DNA of 6,864 bases from assembly GCA_014382685.1 (NCBI GenBank), contig JACNJG010000116.1, positions 1 to 6,864 on the forward strand, in the 5' to 3' direction. Positions 6,779-6,864 of the stretch are shown piece after piece. A model generated the notes under the pieces. The model worked only from the letters and a program-made list of their open reading frames with translations, was not told the origin of the DNA and did no database searches. The stretch's first letter is position 1. The number at the start of each line of letters is the position of its first letter. The stretch comes from Candidatus Cloacimonadota bacterium. Lineage in GTDB: Bacteria > Cloacimonadota > Cloacimonadia > JGIOTU-2. Both the position numbers and the translations under genes were made by a program.

Positions 6779-6800
6779 AAAAGTATCAGAAAATATTCAC

Positions 6801-6827
6801 CACAGAGAGCACAGAGAACACAGAGAA
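6801..6827 (+). repeat. 9-bp tandem array, CACAGAGA[GA] x3, with flanking AAATATTCA repeats
   Basis: CACAGAGAG (6801-6809), CACAGAGAA (6810-6818) and CACAGAGAA (6819-6827) form a contiguous array. The 9-mer AAATATTCA occurs exactly at 6791-6799 and again at 6826-6834, bracketing the array. The bracket could be a small duplication made when the array was inserted, or chance in AT-rich DNA. No protein product is likely. Confidence 0.8.
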
Positions 6828-6864
6828 ATATTCATTTATCAAAAGGAAATTCCTTATAAAAAAA

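Larger units (their letters stand above)
6726..6864. other. Intergenic tail after tamB
   Basis: No gene and no clear intrinsic terminator are seen in these 139 bases. Their main content is two short tandem arrays (6753-6778 and 6801-6827). At the end AAGGAA-A-TTCCTT (6843-6855) is a small perfect inverted repeat whose AAGGA could equally be the ribosome site of a gene beyond the window. Confidence 0.5.

Noticed and set aside
6753..6827. Short regularly spaced repeats considered as a CRISPR array
   Set aside because: The units are 7-9 bp with almost no spacers and no cas gene is near; CRISPR repeats are 23 bp or longer with unique spacers of about 30 bp.

Overview
The window is AT-rich DNA from a diderm (Gram-negative-type) bacterium. 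All recognisable genes lie on the + strand and concern the cell envelope. They are a complete two-gene lipoprotein-release ABC transporter (a LolC/LolE-type permease followed by LolD) and a very long TamB/AsmA-like protein with a DUF490-type C-terminal domain. These families imply an outer membrane with lipoproteins and beta-barrel proteins. The AT-rich codon use, the weak use of Shine-Dalgarno sites and the intergenic CACRGA-type short repeats fit an uncultured lineage of the FCB group (Cloacimonadota-like would be my guess). That placement rests on general impression, with no marker gene to support it.

Layout: positions 2-220 are the 3' end of an unidentified gene, closed by a strong hairpin terminator (248-275). 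The permease gene starts only 9 bases after the terminator's T run (285-1517), and lolD follows after a 9-base gap with its own Shine-Dalgarno site (1527-2213). A 492-base gap without a convincing gene follows (2214-2705). It is not empty. It holds a 9-bp-unit tandem repeat, a 20-bp hairpin of the widely dispersed ATTCCC-N8-GGGAAT type, a 20-bp imperfect palindrome, three exact TTTGACATT repeats built around a near-consensus sigma70 promoter, and a 17-codon upstream reading frame that is in frame with tamB but cut off by an amber codon. The tamB gene fills 2706-6725. The last 139 bases carry two more short tandem arrays of the same general design as the one behind lolD.

Working together: the permease and LolD extract outer-membrane lipoproteins from the inner membrane using ATP and hand them to a periplasmic carrier (LolA, not in this window). 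TamB-like proteins span the periplasm from an inner-membrane anchor and serve outer-membrane protein assembly and/or phospholipid transport, usually with an Omp85-family partner, also not in this window. The window is thus an envelope-biogenesis neighbourhood. I see no defence system, mobile-element gene, RNA gene or CRISPR array. The unusual content is in the intergenic regulatory and repeat DNA.
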